Notes under the pieces: model-generated | Told to the model about the DNA's origin: nothing | Seen by the model: only the letters and a program-made list of their open reading frames with translations | Databases searched by the model: none | Made by a program: the position numbers and the translations under genes | Shown here: piece after piece, positions 24,258 to 31,812 of the stretch | Layout of the letters: the number at the start of each line of letters is the position of its first letter | Position numbering within the stretch: the first letter of the stretch is position 1 | NCBI RefSeq assembly: GCF_003002955.1 | Contig: NZ_PVTJ01000001.1 | Span: 186,001 to 250,000 of the forward strand | Origin: Glycomyces artemisiae | Lineage (GTDB): Bacteria; Actinomycetota; Actinomycetes; Mycobacteriales; Micromonosporaceae | Direction of reading: 5' to 3' | Length of the DNA stretch: 64,000 bases

Positions 24258-25109
24258 GTGTCGACACCTACTTCTGGCGTTTTGGTGCTTCTCGGTGCGC
24301 CCCTGGGAAATCCAGAGGACGCCTCGTCTCGTCTGCGGACCGAGCTCGGCCTCGCGGACGTCATCGCCGCAGAGGATACCCGGCGGCTGCGGCGCTTGCT
24401 CAGTGAGCTGGATGTGGCCACCGGGGCTCAGGTCACGTCCTATTTCGAGGCGAACGAGGCGGGGCGAACCGAGACCCTTATCGAACAATTGTACGACGGC
24501 AAGCGGGTCGCCGTCATCACCGACGGCGGCATGCCCTCGGTCTCCGACCCCGGCTTCCGCCTGGTCCGGGCCGCGATCGACGCCGGGATCGCGGTCACGT
24601 GCGCGCCCGGCGCGAGCGCCGTGACGACTGCCCTCGCCCTCTCCGGCATGCCGTGCGACCGGTTCTGCTTCGAGGGCTTCGCACCTCGCAAGGACGGCGA
24701 GCGGCGCCGCCTCTTCGGCGAGCTCGCCGAGGAGAAGCGCACCATGGTCTTCTTCGAATCGCCGCGCCGTGTAGCGGATACCTTGCAGGCGATGTCCGAA
24801 ACCTTCGGCGCCGACCGCCCCGCGGCCCTGTGCCGCGAGCTCACCAAGACCCACGAGGAGATCCGCCGCGGCACCCTCGCCGAGCTGGCGGCAGGCGCCG
24901 AATCCGACCCGCCCCGCGGCGAGATCACCCTCGTCATATCGGGCTGGACCGGCCCCGACGCCAGCGAGGCCACCCCCGAGGCCATGGCCGCGGCCGTCGC
25001 CGCCCTGGAGGAGGCGGGCACCGACCGCAAGACCGCCATGAAAGAAACAGCGACCCGCTTCGGTGTTCCGAAGCGGGTCGTCTACGACGCGGTGCTCAAA
25101 GCAGACTGA
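24258..25109 (+). CDS. rsmI: 16S rRNA (cytidine-1402 2'-O)-methyltransferase
   Basis: The 283-residue enzyme belongs to the tetrapyrrole-methylase fold. Motifs include GAPLGNPEDASSRLRTEL, AAEDTRRLRRLLSEL, ITDGGMPSVSDPGFRLV and CAPGASAVTTALALSGMP, all typical of RsmI. It methylates C1402 of 16S rRNA with S-adenosylmethionine. The length is normal. The GTG start gives the family N-terminus and a leaderless layout. Near its 3' end the coding sequence contains a perfect 12-bp hairpin (25052-25079), which may act as the terminator of the convergent vapBC operon. Confidence 0.95.
   Translation: MSTPTSGVLVLLGAPLGNPEDASSRLRTELGLADVIAAEDTRRLRRLLSELDVATGAQVTSYFEANEAGRTETLIEQLYDGKRVAVITDGGMPSVSDPGFRLVRAAIDAGIAVTCAPGASAVTTALALSGMPCDRFCFEGFAPRKDGERRRLFGELAEEKRTMVFFESPRRVADTLQAMSETFGADRPAALCRELTKTHEEIRRGTLAELAAGAESDPPRGEITLVISGWTGPDASEATPEAMAAAVAALEEAGTDRKTAMKETATRFGVPKRVVYDAVLKAD
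25052..25079 (-). terminator. vapBC terminator embedded in the rsmI coding sequence
   Basis: GACCCGCTTCGG (25052-25063) pairs perfectly with CCGAAGCGGGTC (25068-25079) around TGTT. Read on the minus strand it lies 37 nt after the vapC stop and is followed by GCTGTTTCTTTC, a usable U-rich tail. It is also rsmI coding sequence. Confidence 0.55.
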
Positions 25110-25115
25110 TGCGGG

Positions 25116-25529
25116 TCATGCCGTCGGGCTCGGGCGCACGACGACGAACTCGCACTTTGCCGCACCAGATGCCTCCATGCGCGCGTCGGCGGTGAGCAGC
25201 GGAAGCCCGTGTCGCTCGGCGACGGCGACGTAGAGGGCGTCATAGGCGCTGAGGCTGTGCCGCAGTTTCCACGCCCGGTCGACCGCGTCGAAGTCGGGTG
25301 CGATCAGGTCCACGCCGAGGTCGAAGTACTCCCGGAGCGCCCACTCGGCGCGATCCGGCTCGACCTTCCCGCCCAGGACCATGCCTCGCAGGCTGTGCGT
25401 GAGCTCTGCGGTCAGATGTGTCGGCGCGATCCACTCCTGATGCATGGAGAGCGCACTCCGGGCCTGGTCGCCGAGGTCGTCGTCATGGGCGAGCGCGAAC
25501 ACCATCGCGCTGGCGTCGACCACGATCAT
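25116..25529 (-). CDS. vapC: PIN-domain toxin VapC
   Basis: The 137-residue protein has the PIN-domain acidic residues in order: the N-terminal Asp in MIVVDASAMVF, Glu in TAELTHSLRG, Asp in LSAYDALYVAVAE and Asp in LLTADARM. VapC toxins are Mg-dependent ribonucleases that cut tRNA or rRNA when not bound by VapB. The start overlaps the antitoxin stop by 4 nt, the normal toxin-antitoxin arrangement. It converges on rsmI with only 6 nt between the stops. All catalytic positions appear present, so the toxin should be active. Confidence 0.93.
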   Translation of the reverse strand: MIVVDASAMVFALAHDDDLGDQARSALSMHQEWIAPTHLTAELTHSLRGMVLGGKVEPDRAEWALREYFDLGVDLIAPDFDAVDRAWKLRHSLSAYDALYVAVAERHGLPLLTADARMEASGAAKCEFVVVRPSPTA

Positions 25530-25771
25530 TCGGCACCGCGCCGCGGAGCGTCTTTCGCGGCGAGCACGTCCTCGACGGTGAAGGTCGCGCTCGGCATGGT
25601 CTTCAGGCGTGCTTCGATCTCGGCGAGTTTCAACCGGTTGCGGTTGCCCGCGATCGTCTTGCGCACCAGGTCCGCCATGAACGCTTGCAATGACATGTGC
25701 TGGGCCTCGGCCATGGCGCGGAGCTCGGCGACCTCTGCTTCGGTGAGCGAGCGGATGAGCACGTTAGTCAT
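25526..25771 (-). CDS. vapB: Ribbon-helix-helix antitoxin VapB (FitA type)
   Basis: The 81-residue protein begins with a ribbon-helix-helix DNA-binding domain (MTNVLIRSLTEAEVAELRAMAEAQ ... SLQAFMADLVRKT). It ends with a disordered toxin-binding tail (FTVEDVLAAKDAPRRGAE). It neutralises VapC and should autorepress the operon through the repeated GCTTGCA half-sites just upstream. The ATG lies 6 nt after a TAGCAT -10 hexamer, so the mRNA is probably leaderless. Confidence 0.92.
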   Translation of the reverse strand: MTNVLIRSLTEAEVAELRAMAEAQHMSLQAFMADLVRKTIAGNRNRLKLAEIEARLKTMPSATFTVEDVLAAKDAPRRGAE

Positions 25772-25777
25772 ACGTCG

Positions 25778-25810
25778 ATGCTAGCTTGCAAAAGTGCAAG
25801 CATGCTTGCA
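25778..25810 (-). promoter_or_regulatory. vapBC promoter and operator with three half-sites
   Basis: TAGCAT (25783-25778) is the -10, 6 nt before the vapB ATG. Immediately upstream are three copies of the half-site GCTTGCA/TGCAAGC, at 25784-25790, 25795-25801 and 25804-25810. They form a 7-4-7 inverted repeat and a perfect 16-bp palindrome (25795-25810). Bound antitoxin would occlude the -35 region. Confidence 0.75.
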
Positions 25811-25816
25811 ACACGC

Positions 25817-26929
25817 TCACAGCTCGTCGAATTTGAAGGTCTTCCAGGACACGAGGGCGACGAGGACCGCGAAGGCCGCGAGGAAGCCGATCTGGGGGAG
25901 GACCGCCGCGGGGGACTCGCCGTAGACGACGACCGACTGGAGCGCCTCGTTGAGGTAGCGCATCGGCGAGGCGTACGAGAGCCACTGGACCCACTGCGGG
26001 GAGAGCGCGAGCGGGTAGAACGCGCCGGAGACGAACGCCATCGGCATCGTCACGAGGTTGCTGAGCCCGGCGGCGGCTGGGCTGGTCTGGGCGATGCCGC
26101 CGATGACCACGCCGATCGCGAGGAACGCGAACGTGCCGAGCAGGACCAGCGGCACCGCGAACCACGTCCACGCCGACAGTCGCAGCCCGAAGCCGACCGC
26201 GGCGACCGCGAGGAACACCGCGGTCTGCACGACCGCGACCACGAGGTTCACGGAGATCTTCGCGCCCAGGAACGTCCCCACCGAGGCGGGGGTGAGGCGC
26301 AGGCGCCGCATGAGCTTGTCGCGCTTCCAGTCCACGATCGTGCCGGCCGCTCCGAACACGCCGGAGATGGCGACGCCCCACGCGAGGATGCCCGGCGCGA
26401 GGTACTGGATCGGCTGGAGCGCGCCGCCGTCGGCCTCCTCGACGTCGGTGGCGAGCACCGGCACGTCGGGCGCCGCCGCGGAGAGGACCTCCAGGTTGAC
26501 GTCGTCGACGAGCGAGGAGAGGCGGCCCGAGGCGATCGCGCCGGAGGTCGAATTCGTCGCCGACGGGTAGATGCGCACCGTGGAGCCGTCCTGGACGACC
26601 GCGGCATCAGCGTCGCCCTCGCGGAGCATCGCCAGCGCCGCGTCGAGGTCCGACGCGCTTTCGACGGTGAACTCGTCGGGGTCGGCGCCGTCGAGGACCG
26701 CGACGTCGCCGACGGCGACGATCCGGGAGGCCGCCGTGTCGCCGGAGCCGAAGACGCTCGCGAGCAGCACCATGAACATGAGCGGCAGGAGGATCGTGAA
26801 GAAGATCTGGCTGCGGTCGCGGATCCACCCGCGGCCCAGGGCCTTGAACAGGCTCAGGAACGCCCGGCCCCGCGTGCCCGCGGGCACGTCGCGGCTCGTC
26901 TCGGTGCGCTGCTCGGTCACCGCGCTCAT
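25817..26929 (-). CDS. ABC-2 type exporter permease (DrrB-like)
   Basis: The 370-residue membrane protein has an N-terminal helix after residue 40 (IFFTILLPLMFMVLLASVFG). An extracytoplasmic domain of about 110 residues follows, then five further helices. The cluster ends with IGGIAQTSPAAAGLSNLVTMPM and FVSGAFYPL, typical of ABC-2 permeases of drug, antibiotic or lipid exporters. It overlaps the ATPase stop by 4 nt (ATGA), so the two are a functional unit. The substrate cannot be inferred. The upstream open frame beyond ATG 26929 lies inside the ATPase gene and is spurious. Confidence 0.9.
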   Translation of the reverse strand: MSAVTEQRTETSRDVPAGTRGRAFLSLFKALGRGWIRDRSQIFFTILLPLMFMVLLASVFGSGDTAASRIVAVGDVAVLDGADPDEFTVESASDLDAALAMLREGDADAAVVQDGSTVRIYPSATNSTSGAIASGRLSSLVDDVNLEVLSAAAPDVPVLATDVEEADGGALQPIQYLAPGILAWGVAISGVFGAAGTIVDWKRDKLMRRLRLTPASVGTFLGAKISVNLVVAVVQTAVFLAVAAVGFGLRLSAWTWFAVPLVLLGTFAFLAIGVVIGGIAQTSPAAAGLSNLVTMPMAFVSGAFYPLALSPQWVQWLSYASPMRYLNEALQSVVVYGESPAAVLPQIGFLAAFAVLVALVSWKTFKFDEL

Positions 26930-27843
26930 CCGCGCCACTCCCGTCCGGTGACGTGCAGGAACACGTCTTCGAGGTTCGCCGTGCGCACCGCGAGGCCCTC
27001 CAGGGCCCCGTCGGAGGCCAGCGCGGTCAAGAGCTTGCGCGGGTCGCGGGTCTCGAACACGACCGTCCCGTCGGCGGTGCTCGCGGTGCCGTCGAGCGCG
27101 AGCTCGGCGATGCGGGCGTCGTCGAGCTGCCCGGCCGCGACGGTGACGCGCGTCGGCGCGTCGAGTTTCCGCACGAACCCGGCGGGGGAGTCGACGGCCT
27201 TGATGCGCCCGGCGTCCATGATGGCGACCCGGTCGCAGAGCGCCTCGGCCTCCTCCATGTAGTGCGTGGTGAGGACCACGGTCCGGCCCTCGTCGTTGAT
27301 GGCGCGCATGAGGTCCCAGAGGTTGCGGCGGGCCTGCGGGTCGAGGGCGGCGGTGGGCTCGTCGAGGAACACCAGCTCGGGGTCGCCGACGAGCGCGCAC
27401 GCGATGGAGAGGCGCTGCTGCTGGCCGCCCGAGAGCTTCTCGCAGCGCATGTTCGCGTGCTCGGCGAGGCCGACGAGGTCGAGCATCTCGGCGGCGCGGG
27501 CCTTCGCGGCGCCGTACAGCTCGGCGAAGGTGCCGATCTGCTCGGCGACGGTGAGGAACTCGAAGAACGCGGACGCCTGGAGCTGCACGCCGAGGCGGCG
27601 GGTCAGCTCGGGGGAGTGGGGCCACGGCGAGCGGCCGAGGAGGCGCACGTCCCCGGAGTCGGGCTTGCGCAGGCCCTCGACGATCTCCAGGGTGGTGGTC
27701 TTCCCGGCCCCGTTGGGGCCGAGGATGCCGAAGAACTCGCCGCGCTCGACGCGGAAGCTCACGCCGTCGACCGCGCGGACCTCGCCGGTCCGGCGGCCGC
27801 GGTAGGTCTTGCGGAGGTCGGCGACCTCGATGGCGGCGTCCAT
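26926..27843 (-). CDS. ABC exporter ATP-binding protein (DrrA-like)
   Basis: The 305-residue ATPase has Walker A in GILGPNGAGKTTTLEI, the Q-loop followed by LGVQLQASAFFEFLTV, signature KLSGGQQQRLSIA, Walker B LVFLDEPTAALDP and the switch His in VLTTHYMEEAE. The C-terminal extension of about 80 residues is the DrrA-type domain. It energises the downstream ABC-2 permease. Its start follows a 260-bp gap and is divergent from narK. No specific regulator is adjacent. Confidence 0.93.
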   Translation of the reverse strand: MDAAIEVADLRKTYRGRRTGEVRAVDGVSFRVERGEFFGILGPNGAGKTTTLEIVEGLRKPDSGDVRLLGRSPWPHSPELTRRLGVQLQASAFFEFLTVAEQIGTFAELYGAAKARAAEMLDLVGLAEHANMRCEKLSGGQQQRLSIACALVGDPELVFLDEPTAALDPQARRNLWDLMRAINDEGRTVVLTTHYMEEAEALCDRVAIMDAGRIKAVDSPAGFVRKLDAPTRVTVAAGQLDDARIAELALDGTASTADGTVVFETRDPRKLLTALASDGALEGLAVRTANLEDVFLHVTGREWRG

Positions 27844-28021
27844 GAGGCGAATCTAGAGGATCGGCCGGTGTGACGGGGTTCTCGGCCGGGCGGGAGTGAA
27901 GGTGAACGGCGGTTCCCGGGCAAAACGGGCGTTCGCAGGGTCCCCCGGCTCAACAGTGCCGCACGGGTGCGACAGCGCCGAGGCGCCCGGCGTGCGCGCC
28001 TTCCTCGCATTCACACCCTCC

Positions 28022-28048
28022 GTAACAGGACCGTGAGGTGAACTTCAC
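28022..28048 (+). promoter_or_regulatory. Possible nitrogen-regulatory site upstream of narK
   Basis: GTAAC-N6-GTGAG (28022-28037 region) loosely resembles a GlnR half-box. It runs into a perfect 11-bp palindrome GTGAACTTCAC (28038-28048). The region lies 55-80 nt before the narK ATG. The match is weaker than those at nasA and nasC. Confidence 0.3.
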
Positions 28049-28103
28049 GGGCCCGGTACGACGGGCGCACGTCCAGGCAACGCCGTCCGCAGAGGGTGGG
28101 GCC

Positions 28104-29513
28104 ATGACTTCGACACTGACGCCCCCGGCCGGCACGGCCGCCCCCCGCAAAGGCTGGATCAGCGACTGGCGCCCGGACGACGAGGGCTTCTGGCAGTCGA
28201 CCGGCCGCAAGACCGCCCGGCGCAACCTGGTGTGGTCGGTGCTCGCCGAGCACCTCGGCTTCTCGGTGTGGACGATGTTCAGCATCATCACCCCGTACCT
28301 GGCGGCCTCGGGCTACGAGTTCTCCGTCAGCCAGCTGTTCTGGCTCACCGCGGTCCCGAACCTCGTCGGCGCGTTCCTGCGCATCCCCTACACCGCCGCC
28401 GTGGCCCTGTTCGGCGGCCGGAACTGGACGATCATCTCCGCGGCGCTGCTCGTGGTCCCGACCGCGCTCCTCGCGTACTGCGTCATGACGCCCGGCACGC
28501 CCTACTGGCTGTTCGTCGTCGCGGGCGTGACCGCCGGGTTCGGCGGCGGGAACTTCGCGTCGTCCATGGCGAACATCTCCTACTTCTACCCGGAGCGCCA
28601 CCGCGGCTCCGCGCTCGGCGTCAACGCCGCGGGCGGGAACATCGGCGTCGCGGCCGTGCAGTTCTTCGGGCCGCTCGTGATCGGCGCGGCCGTCCTCGGC
28701 TCCTCGCAGGGCACCACCGACACCGGGCAGGCGTTCTACCTGCACAACGTGCCGCTGCTGTGGCTGGTCCTGGCCGTGTTCGCCGCGATCATGGCCTGGC
28801 GCGCGATGGACAACCTCGCGGTGGCCCGCACGCCGCTGCGCGAGCAGGTCCCGGCGCTGGCCCGCAGCCACACGTGGATCATGAGCGTCCTCTACATCGG
28901 CACGTTCGGGTCGTTCATCGGCTACTCGTTCGCGTTCCCGCTGGTCATCAAGCTCGCGTTCCCGGAGTTCAACGCCCTGTGGATCGCCGCGCTCGGCCCG
29001 CTCGTCGGCTCCCTCGCCCGCCCCATCGGCGGCTGGTTCGCCGACCGCCTCGCGGGCGCCCCGATCACCTCCGGCGCGTTCGCGCTCATGGCGGTCGGCG
29101 CGATGGGCGCGATCTGGGGCATCAACTCGGCGTCGTTCCCGCTGTTCTTCGCCTCGTTCATGCTCCTGTTCGTCATGAGCGGCGTCGCGAACGGCTCCAC
29201 GTACCGGTCGATCCCGGCGATCTTCCAGGCCGAGGCCGCCGCCGCGGCCGGGGGCAAGGCCGGCGAGGCCGACGTGCTCCAGGCGAAGAAGATCACCGCC
29301 GCGGCCCTCGGCTGGATCTCCGCGATCGGCGCGTTCGGCGGGTTCCTCATCAACCAGGGCTTCCGCATCGCCAACGAGACCACCGGGTCCGTGGTCCCCG
29401 CGATGTGGGCGTTCGTCGGCGCCTACGCGTTCTTCCTGGTCCTCAACTGGTGGTGCTACCAGCGCACCGTCCTCGTCGCGAAGGCCCCGAGCCTCGCGTA
29501 CGCCAAGGTCTGA
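28104..29513 (+). CDS. narK: Nitrate/nitrite transporter (MFS, NarK/NasA family)
   Basis: The 469-residue protein has about twelve membrane helices. It shows the NNP-family signatures GVTAGFGGGNFASSMANISYFYPE and GWFADRLAG, with two glycine-rich nitrate-signature segments. It imports nitrate and may export nitrite. Its position directly before an assimilatory nitrate reductase indicates uptake for assimilation. The ATG at 28104 follows a G-rich stretch and gives a hydrophilic N-terminus containing a conserved-looking W-x-P-D-D segment. A terminator (29527-29561) separates it from the reductase gene. Confidence 0.93.
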   Translation: MTSTLTPPAGTAAPRKGWISDWRPDDEGFWQSTGRKTARRNLVWSVLAEHLGFSVWTMFSIITPYLAASGYEFSVSQLFWLTAVPNLVGAFLRIPYTAAVALFGGRNWTIISAALLVVPTALLAYCVMTPGTPYWLFVVAGVTAGFGGGNFASSMANISYFYPERHRGSALGVNAAGGNIGVAAVQFFGPLVIGAAVLGSSQGTTDTGQAFYLHNVPLLWLVLAVFAAIMAWRAMDNLAVARTPLREQVPALARSHTWIMSVLYIGTFGSFIGYSFAFPLVIKLAFPEFNALWIAALGPLVGSLARPIGGWFADRLAGAPITSGAFALMAVGAMGAIWGINSASFPLFFASFMLLFVMSGVANGSTYRSIPAIFQAEAAAAAGGKAGEADVLQAKKITAAALGWISAIGAFGGFLINQGFRIANETTGSVVPAMWAFVGAYAFFLVLNWWCYQRTVLVAKAPSLAYAKV

Positions 29514-29526
29514 CCCTCTCGCGCAC

Positions 29527-29561
29527 GGCCCGCAATCGCCGCCTCCGGGCGATTGCGGGCC
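29527..29561 (+). terminator. Terminator after narK
   Basis: GGCCCGCAATCGCC (29527-29540) pairs with GGCGATTGCGGGCC (29548-29561). The perfect 14-bp stem separates narK from the regulated nasA promoter. Confidence 0.8.
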
Positions 29562-29563
29562 AC

Positions 29564-29601
29564 TTAGCATTCCTGAAACATCACTCACGTGAACGCGTAA
29601 C
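29564..29601 (+). promoter_or_regulatory. GlnR-like box upstream of nasA
   Basis: The array TTAGC-N6-GAAAC-N6-CACGT-N6-GTAAC keeps the 5+6 nt spacing of GlnR boxes (gTnAC-n6-GaAAC repeats). The first half, TTAGC-N6-GAAAC, recurs exactly upstream of the nasC-like gene at 40379. GlnR is the global nitrogen regulator of actinomycetes and activates nitrate assimilation. Confidence 0.6.
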
Positions 29602-29624
29602 CGCCTCTGGGCACACTCGCCCTC

Positions 29625-31664
29625 ATGACCGCTCGCACCCGCCTCCCCGTCCTCCGCAGCGCCGACACGCACTGCCCGTACTGCGCGCTCCAGTGCGGCA
29701 TGCGGCTCGAAGAGGACGCCGACGGCACGGTCACGGCCGCGCCCCGCGGCGGCGGCATGTGCAAGAAGGGGTGGACCTCGCCCGAGCTGCTCGACCACCC
29801 CGACCGGATCACGACACCGCTCCTGCGCGGGAAGCCGGTCTCCTGGGACGAGGCCCTCGACCACGTCGCCGACCGCATCCGGGCCGTCCAGGCCGAGCAC
29901 GGGAAGGACGCCGTCGGCGTCTTCGGCGGCGGCGGGCTCACCAACGAGAAGGTCTACCAGCTCGGCAAGTGGGCCCGGCTCGCGTTGGGCACCAAGCACA
30001 TCGACTACAACGGCCGGTTCTGCATGTCGTCGGCCGCCGCGGCCCTCAACCGCGCGTTCGGCGTCGACCGCGGCCTCCCCTTCCCCGCCGAGGACTTGAA
30101 AGAAGCCGAGGTCGTGGTGCTCGTGGGCGCGAACCCGGCCGAGACCATGCCGCCGTTCATGCGGTTCCTCCAGAACGCGGAGCTCATCGTCGTGGACCCG
30201 CGGCGCACCGCCACCGCCGAGGCCGCGCAGCTCCACCTCCAGCCCGCCCCCGGCACCGACCTCGCGCTCGCGAACGGCCTGCTGCACATCGCGATCGAGC
30301 AGGGCTTCCTCGACCGGGCCTACATCGCCGACCACACGTCCGGCTTCGACGAGGTCCGCCAGACCGCCGCCGGGTACTGGCCCGCGTTCGTCGAGCGGAC
30401 CACCGGCGTCTCCGTCCCCGACCTGTACGCGGCCGCGAGGCTCATGGCGGGCAAGCGGACCGCGATCCTCACCGCCCGCGGCTCCGAGCAGCACGCGAAA
30501 GGCGTCGACACCGTCACCGCGTGGATCAACCTCGCGCTGGCCCTGGGGCTTCCGGGGCGCCCGTCCTCGGGCTACGGGTGCCTGACGGGCCAGGGGAACG
30601 GGCAGGGCGGGCGCGAGCACGGCCAGAAGGCCGACCAGCTCCCCGGGTACCGGATGATCACCGACCCGGCGGCGCGCGAGCACGTCGCGGGCGTGTGGGG
30701 CGTCGACCCCGAGACGCTCCCCGGGCCCGGCGTGTCGGCCGTGGAGCTGCTGCGCAAGTGCGGCGAGGAGGTGCGGATGCTGTTCGTGCTCGGCTCCAAC
30801 CCGGTCGTGTCGGCGCCGCGGGCCGCACGGGTCGCCGACCGGCTCAAGGACCTCGACTGCCTCGTGTCGCTCGACTTCGTCATGTCCGAGACCGCGCGGC
30901 TCGCCGAGGTGGTCCTGCCCGTGACGCAGTGGGCCGAGGAGGACGGCACGATGACGAACCTCGAAGGGCGCGTCATCCGCCGCAGGTCCCTGCGCCCCGC
31001 CCCCGCCGAGGTCCGCTCCGACCTGTGGATCATGCAGGAGCTGGCCGCGCGCCTCGATGCGCCCGGCACCTACTCGACCGACCCGGAGGCGATCTTCGAG
31101 GAACTCGGCCGCGCCTCCGCGGGCGGCAAGGCCGACTACTCGGGGATCACCTACGGGCGCATGGAGACCCAGTCGTTCCAGTGGCCCGTCCCGGCCCTCG
31201 ACCACGACGGCACGCCGCGCATGTTCACTGACCTGACGTTCTTCACCCCGGACGGCCGGGCCCGGTTCACCGCCGTCGACCACCGCCACCCCGCCGAGCG
31301 CCGCGACAGCGTCTACCCGCTGTACCTGACCACCGGCCGCATCCTCACCCAGTACCAGTCGGGCGCCCAGACCCGGCTCATCGGCTCCCTCGACGGCGAG
31401 CAGTTCCTCCAGATCCACCCCGACACCGCCGTGCGGCACGGCATCGGCGACGGCGACCTGGTGCGCGTCACCTCCCGGCGCGGCTCCTACACCGCCGCGG
31501 CCCGCCTCAGCGCCGACATCCGCCCCGACACCGTGTTCAGCCCCTTCCACTTCCCCGGCGCCGCCAACGCGAACGCCGCCGTCTCCGACGTCCTCGACCC
31601 GATCAGCCGCATGCCCGAGTTCAAGGTCTGCGCCGTCAAGATCGCCCTCGCCCCGAACCCCTGA
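29625..31664 (+). CDS. nasA: Assimilatory nitrate reductase, catalytic molybdopterin subunit
   Basis: The 679-residue enzyme begins with a [4Fe-4S] motif (HCPYCALQCGM and, further on, GGMCKKGW) and continues with the molybdopterin oxidoreductase domains (GRFCMSSAAAALNRAFG, VVLVGANPAETMP, GSNPVVSAPRAA). The C-terminal MopB domain starts with LYLTTGRILTQYQSG. It reduces nitrate to nitrite in the cytoplasm. It has no C-terminal [2Fe-2S] domain; the BFD-like domain of the FAD protein at 40.5 kb may supply electrons. A GlnR-like box precedes it. The ATG has no clear ribosome site, so it may be leaderless (CACACT upstream). Confidence 0.92.
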   Translation: MTARTRLPVLRSADTHCPYCALQCGMRLEEDADGTVTAAPRGGGMCKKGWTSPELLDHPDRITTPLLRGKPVSWDEALDHVADRIRAVQAEHGKDAVGVFGGGGLTNEKVYQLGKWARLALGTKHIDYNGRFCMSSAAAALNRAFGVDRGLPFPAEDLKEAEVVVLVGANPAETMPPFMRFLQNAELIVVDPRRTATAEAAQLHLQPAPGTDLALANGLLHIAIEQGFLDRAYIADHTSGFDEVRQTAAGYWPAFVERTTGVSVPDLYAAARLMAGKRTAILTARGSEQHAKGVDTVTAWINLALALGLPGRPSSGYGCLTGQGNGQGGREHGQKADQLPGYRMITDPAAREHVAGVWGVDPETLPGPGVSAVELLRKCGEEVRMLFVLGSNPVVSAPRAARVADRLKDLDCLVSLDFVMSETARLAEVVLPVTQWAEEDGTMTNLEGRVIRRRSLRPAPAEVRSDLWIMQELAARLDAPGTYSTDPEAIFEELGRASAGGKADYSGITYGRMETQSFQWPVPALDHDGTPRMFTDLTFFTPDGRARFTAVDHRHPAERRDSVYPLYLTTGRILTQYQSGAQTRLIGSLDGEQFLQIHPDTAVRHGIGDGDLVRVTSRRGSYTAAARLSADIRPDTVFSPFHFPGAANANAAVSDVLDPISRMPEFKVCAVKIALAPNP

Positions 31665-31812
31665 CCTTCGTCAGGGTTGAAGGGCCGGGAATATCGGTCG
31701 AAAGAAGGAGACGGTCCGGACGAATTGCCCAGGGCGGCAGCCGCTCCGGCGGTCAGAGTTGGTGATGCGGGCCCGACCGGGCCCGCGCCACCCACTCCCG
31801 ATTGGACGCATC

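Noticed and set aside
26930..27625. N-terminal extension of the ABC-2 permease frame
   Set aside because: It lies entirely within the ATPase gene in another frame; ATGA overlap at 26926-26929 marks the true start.
28011..31550. 1179-codon minus-strand frame opposite narK and nasA
   Set aside because: It is antisense to two well-recognised genes, has the composition of a GC shadow and no domain.
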